From: an uncultured Victivallis sp.
GTDB taxonomy: Bacteria; Verrucomicrobiota; Lentisphaeria; Victivallales; Victivallaceae
Length of the DNA: 64,000 nt
Assembly (NCBI GenBank): GCA_944389935.1
Contig: CALXOE010000008.1
Span: 20,371 to 84,370 of the forward strand
Direction: 5' to 3'
The stretch's first letter is position 1. The number at the start of each line of letters is the position of its first letter. A program made the translations under genes and the position numbers. The notes under the pieces are model-generated. The model saw only the letters and a program-made list of their open reading frames with translations. It was not told the origin of the DNA and did not search any database. Positions 61,006 to 64,000 of this stretch are shown here, one piece after another.

Positions 61006-63123
61006 TTATTTTCCGTTTCTGACGAGTTCATACCAGATGGTCTGGTGGACGCCAGTGTCGAAATCAAACGTCCGGACGTTTTCCGCAATGCGCTCTTTTC
61101 TCTCACCGTGCTCTCCCAGAATCCAGACGTCGAATGAGCCGGATTTCATCTGCAAACTCCCGGCGACCGGTTTGAGGACGACCGGAGTGCCGCCTTTGAG
61201 CCACCAGCCGCTCATCCGCTGATCGGTACCGGGCTTGATCGTATTGCTGCATTCGCCTGCGGCCAGGAACATCATCCGTCCGGCTTCCGCGATGCCGCCC
61301 CGGTCGAACGCCGCAAGGAAACAGACTCCGAAAGGGGTCTTCATCGTCAGGGAAGCGTCTTTGAATTCAAAATTCTTCGTCCGATCGAAAAATCCCTCCA
61401 CTCCCTGAGTGGATGCGGTGTTCAGCACCCAGTATCCTTCTTCCCAGTTCCGGTAGAATTCCCCGGTATCGGCTTTGATGATCGGATCGAGTTTCCCGAG
61501 CTTCAGATCCCGCGAGGTTGAATAATCGAAGATTTTTGTGTATTTTTCCGGTTGATACGAACAGCCGGGATATGCCAGCTCGAGCCGGTGTTTTTCCGGA
61601 ATATTGAACATGACATCGCTGAAGAACGATGGCGACTTTTTGGTCGAGAGAACATCTTTTTCGGAAACTTTCAGCAGAACCCGTTCGCGTGCCGGGGAGA
61701 CGGCATTGCCGCGCAGCAGCCATGCCGAAAGCGGGAAAGTCGCCAGATAAGTCGTGTCATGGCGGACGTCGAGGATGTGCCCCATACGCTCATACTGATT
61801 CAGCCGTTCAGTTCCCTGTGAGGCGAACACGTAGAAGCCGTCCCAATCCTGAAACGCATGGACGGTGGCGAAAAACGGCAGTCCGGTCGCACGGTATTCG
61901 TTGTATTGCATGGGCTTGTCGCCGAACCAGCAGGAGGCGCCTCCTTTCGTGGTTCTGTGTTCGCTGGAGATCAACGGCTTGCCGACGACGGAAGCCAGAG
62001 AGAAACGGGCGAAAAGATCTTTCGTGTACTTCTCCTTTTCGAGCGACTCGTTGGCCGGTTTCTTGAGCAGCGGACTCCAGCGGTCGCCGGGGAGAATCCG
62101 GACGTTCCCCTGTGACCAGGAGGCGTATCCCCAGTAGAGATGTGCATCCATGAAATCCCCGGCGAGGGAGGGTTGCGTATGAAAGAAGTTCTCTCCGACG
62201 TTCGAGCCGCTGATGACCCCTTTGTATCCGAGGGAGCGGACGTAATCCGTCCACATTCGATAGGCGTTCGCCACGGTCTCGTTCCAGAAACGGGCGGAAA
62301 CGTCGTCGTTCAACGTGAGATCGAGCTCCTGGTCCGGAAGATGTTTGCGCTGGAGATACTCCCGGAATTTCGGTTTGAGTTTGTCCGTATAATAGGAGTT
62401 CAGTCCCGTCAGGCCGTTCGGATGGTAGTTGTAGGCAACCTCGTTGACGATTCCGAGCATTGCAAACTGCGGATCTTCAAACAGGCTCTTCCCGGTATAA
62501 CGGTTCGGGCGGGTGAAGAATGCCTTGACCCACTTTTTCACATACTCCTGCGTTTCCGGGTCGAAGAGCATCAGCCGTTTCAGATCGAATCCGTCGCGGG
62601 TGCCGTTCGGAATTTCCGAAAGCGCGGGTGTCAGTGCCGAATCCGGGATCTCGCAGGTCACATAGATCCCTTCCTTTTGCAGGCAGGCGAGGAACAGGTC
62701 AAGTTGCGCCATCGCTTTATCGTTGAATTCAAGCGTGCTTTTTTCGCGGTCGCGGAAGAACGGCGCCGCATTCTGCCATCCGGCCGTGAGGTGATGGATG
62801 CGGACGATATTGATTCCGAGCGCGGCCATTTTCCGCGCGACGCTCTCGGCTTCTGCGCGGGAATACATATTGAACGCCCGGTTGTCCACGACGTTGAGCC
62901 CGAACCAGCGCACCGGGGTTCCGTCCTCGAATACGAAGTTTCCGTCTTCGACTCGGAGAAATCCGTGTTTCCCGGCCGGTTTGTGATTCAGAAACGACAC
63001 ATTGACTACGGAGTCTTTTTCCGGTTCCCGGATGATGAACGGGAATTCATTTTCATACATTGCTCCATGCAGGGTGCAGGCCAGCGACACCGCACCGAGT
63101 GCGGAGAGAAAAAACTTTGTCAT
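61006..63123 (-). CDS. Secreted clan GH-A (cellulase-like) glycoside hydrolase
   Basis: The 705-residue protein has a signal peptide (MTKFFLSALGAVSLACTLHG). The TIM barrel begins GLNVVDNRAFN and GINIVRIHH. The acid/base Glu is E228 in MLGIVNEVAYN, and the nucleophile is likely E388 in KPLISSEHRTTK. The C-terminal 270 residues are beta-rich and may bind substrate. GH5-like families are nearest, and the substrate cannot be told. It follows a pseudopilin gene by 21 bases. Confidence 0.8.
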   Translation of the reverse strand: MTKFFLSALGAVSLACTLHGAMYENEFPFIIREPEKDSVVNVSFLNHKPAGKHGFLRVEDGNFVFEDGTPVRWFGLNVVDNRAFNMYSRAEAESVARKMAALGINIVRIHHLTAGWQNAAPFFRDREKSTLEFNDKAMAQLDLFLACLQKEGIYVTCEIPDSALTPALSEIPNGTRDGFDLKRLMLFDPETQEYVKKWVKAFFTRPNRYTGKSLFEDPQFAMLGIVNEVAYNYHPNGLTGLNSYYTDKLKPKFREYLQRKHLPDQELDLTLNDDVSARFWNETVANAYRMWTDYVRSLGYKGVISGSNVGENFFHTQPSLAGDFMDAHLYWGYASWSQGNVRILPGDRWSPLLKKPANESLEKEKYTKDLFARFSLASVVGKPLISSEHRTTKGGASCWFGDKPMQYNEYRATGLPFFATVHAFQDWDGFYVFASQGTERLNQYERMGHILDVRHDTTYLATFPLSAWLLRGNAVSPARERVLLKVSEKDVLSTKKSPSFFSDVMFNIPEKHRLELAYPGCSYQPEKYTKIFDYSTSRDLKLGKLDPIIKADTGEFYRNWEEGYWVLNTASTQGVEGFFDRTKNFEFKDASLTMKTPFGVCFLAAFDRGGIAEAGRMMFLAAGECSNTIKPGTDQRMSGWWLKGGTPVVLKPVAGSLQMKSGSFDVWILGEHGERKERIAENVRTFDFDTGVHQTIWYELVRNGK

Positions 63124-63144
63124 TTGGGAAATTCCTTTTTACGG

Positions 63145-63909
63145 TTACTTGCGTGAGAGAATCCAGCGGTCGAAGATCGGATATCCAGGCTGCTGTGTCC
63201 AGTTTCCGTCGTGGACCTGGGCGCGGGAGAGCAGCTCGACATGGCCGTCCCAGAGCAGTGTGTTCAACATGTAATTCGGGTGACGAAACGCCATCCAGTA
63301 GCCGCTGCTGTCCCCTTTTTCCGGAATCATGTATTTGGGATCGTTGTAGCGGACGAACGTTCCCACGCCGTCGACGATGTTCATGCGCAGCGAGGGGCGA
63401 GCGAGGTTCGAGATCCGGAAACTCTGGCTGGCCGGATCGGTTCCGGAGGGAAAACTGTCGTTGGCGGATACTCCCGGATAGTGCATGTTTTTCGCGTACC
63501 AGTGGCCCGTGTAATTGTTCCCGCCCCGGTTGGCCGGTTTGGCCGGACAGAGAAGTCCCGCATTCAGATTGATGGTTCCGTCATTGTACGTACTTTTGAG
63601 GCTTGCTCCGAGGCATTGCAGAAAACCCACGTTGTTGCACCAGCGGTTTTCGTTGTCCCAGTTATTGTTCATCAGCAGGGGTACGACGTAATCATCGTAG
63701 GAGGCGGAATAAAGCGCTTCGCCCATTCCGAACTGTTTCAGGTTGCCGGTGCATTGAGCGGTGTAAGCACGGGTTCTCGCCTGGTTCAATGCGGGCAGCA
63801 GCATCGATGCGAGTATTCCGATGATCGCAATTACGACGAGCAACTCGATCAAAGTAAAATTTTTCCGATCGATTGAAAATGAATGGCGATGACGGCTGAT
63901 CTTTCTCAT
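63145..63909 (-). CDS. Type II secretion pseudopilin-like protein (glycosidase partner 2)
   Basis: The 254-residue protein has [19 protein letters not shown], then [15 protein letters not shown], and a body with many Asn, Gly and Tyr residues. Near the end is [20 protein letters not shown], close to the H-X9-DG motif but with ten residues between His and Asp-Gly. It pairs with the 705-residue glycosidase. The ATG at 63909 has AAGGG upstream. The gene's promoter probably lies near or beyond the window end. Confidence 0.85.
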   Translation of the reverse strand: MRKISRHRHSFSIDRKNFTLIELLVVIAIIGILASMLLPALNQARTRAYTAQCTGNLKQFGMGEALYSASYDDYVVPLLMNNNWDNENRWCNNVGFLQCLGASLKSTYNDGTINLNAGLLCPAKPANRGGNNYTGHWYAKNMHYPGVSANDSFPSGTDPASQSFRISNLARPSLRMNIVDGVGTFVRYNDPKYMIPEKGDSSGYWMAFRHPNYMLNTLLWDGHVELLSRAQVHDGNWTQQPGYPIFDRWILSRK

Positions 63910-63933
63910 GGCATTCCCTTTTGGTAAAGATTT

Positions 63934-63946
63934 AGTTTCGAAAAGT
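63934..63946. promoter_or_regulatory. Possible LacI-type operator upstream of the second pseudopilin gene
   Basis: AGTTTCGAAAAGT has an 8-base palindromic core, TTTCGAAA, with the central CG typical of LacI-family operators. It is 25 bases before the start codon. The match is weak. Confidence 0.3.
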
Positions 63947-64000
63947 TGCTGCCCCCGAAAAAATTCGACATTTTTTCGAGCCTATGGGTTGGTTGTTCAT

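Overview
The window looks like chromosomal core DNA of a Gram-negative member of the PVC superphylum, most likely Lentisphaerota near Victivallis. This is inference from gene content. Two proteins carry the [13 protein letters not shown] pseudopilin N-terminus followed by LLPALNQAR, each beside a secreted glycoside hydrolase, an arrangement I associate with that phylum. There is also a TIGR04073-like secreted protein, an Rnf complex, lipid A synthesis (lpxA), lspA, Tat and a fairly high G+C content. I saw no rRNA, tRNA, CRISPR array, insertion sequence or prophage, and no gene-free stretch longer than 300 bases.

Layout. 1-3418 (-): secA (cut by the window edge), pyrE, a small zinc-ribbon-like protein and a PTS IIA-like protein. 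3609-7295 (-): a lipoprotein, an NMT1-type periplasmic binding protein and a membrane PP2C phosphatase of RsbU/SpoIIE type, forming a possible sensory module. 7483-12787 (+): rnfABCDGE with a strong promoter and a terminator. 12864-17714: pdxB (+), then fused nnrE-nnrD, lspA, a DksA/TraR-like protein and ychF (all -). 17890-26503: a TIGR04073-like protein, queF, argJ, purQ, thiSFGH, a TPR-like membrane protein and aspS. 26507-30985 (+): secreted or envelope proteins, tatA, tatC and a coiled-coil protein. 31064-38147 (+): a ribosomal protein cluster that begins at rplV, lacks rpmD and ends in secY. 38240-42150 (+): cmk, a hotdog thioesterase, manA and argS. 42171-49848 (-): pyrH, lpxA, a LivJ-like lipoprotein, a CBM9-like protein, an unknown protein, a GT-C-like membrane protein, a RicT/PSP1 protein and a membrane gluzincin. 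50027-52703 (+): a Gfo/Idh/MocA oxidoreductase, ispE and a Nif3-like protein. 52724-63909: an accessory carbohydrate region with a cytoplasmic GH39-like enzyme and divergent AraC regulator, a stand-alone HNH-repeat protein, and two pseudopilin plus secreted glycosidase pairs with LacI-type and GntR/LacI-type regulators.

How it fits together. Most of the window is housekeeping: translation, protein export, envelope and cofactor synthesis, and ion-coupled ferredoxin:NAD oxidoreduction. The last 11 kb is a regulated polysaccharide or glycoside use region. The most unusual items are the repeated pseudopilin-glycosidase modules, the operator-controlled consensus promoter of the GntR/LacI regulator, the binding protein-RsbU phosphatase pair, the terminator whose 3' arm carries the nnrE ribosome binding site, and the rpsC/rplP overlap.

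Promoters recur as TTGAAA-like, 17 bases, TATATT. Many start codons here were chosen by the ribosome binding site rather than by the longest open frame.
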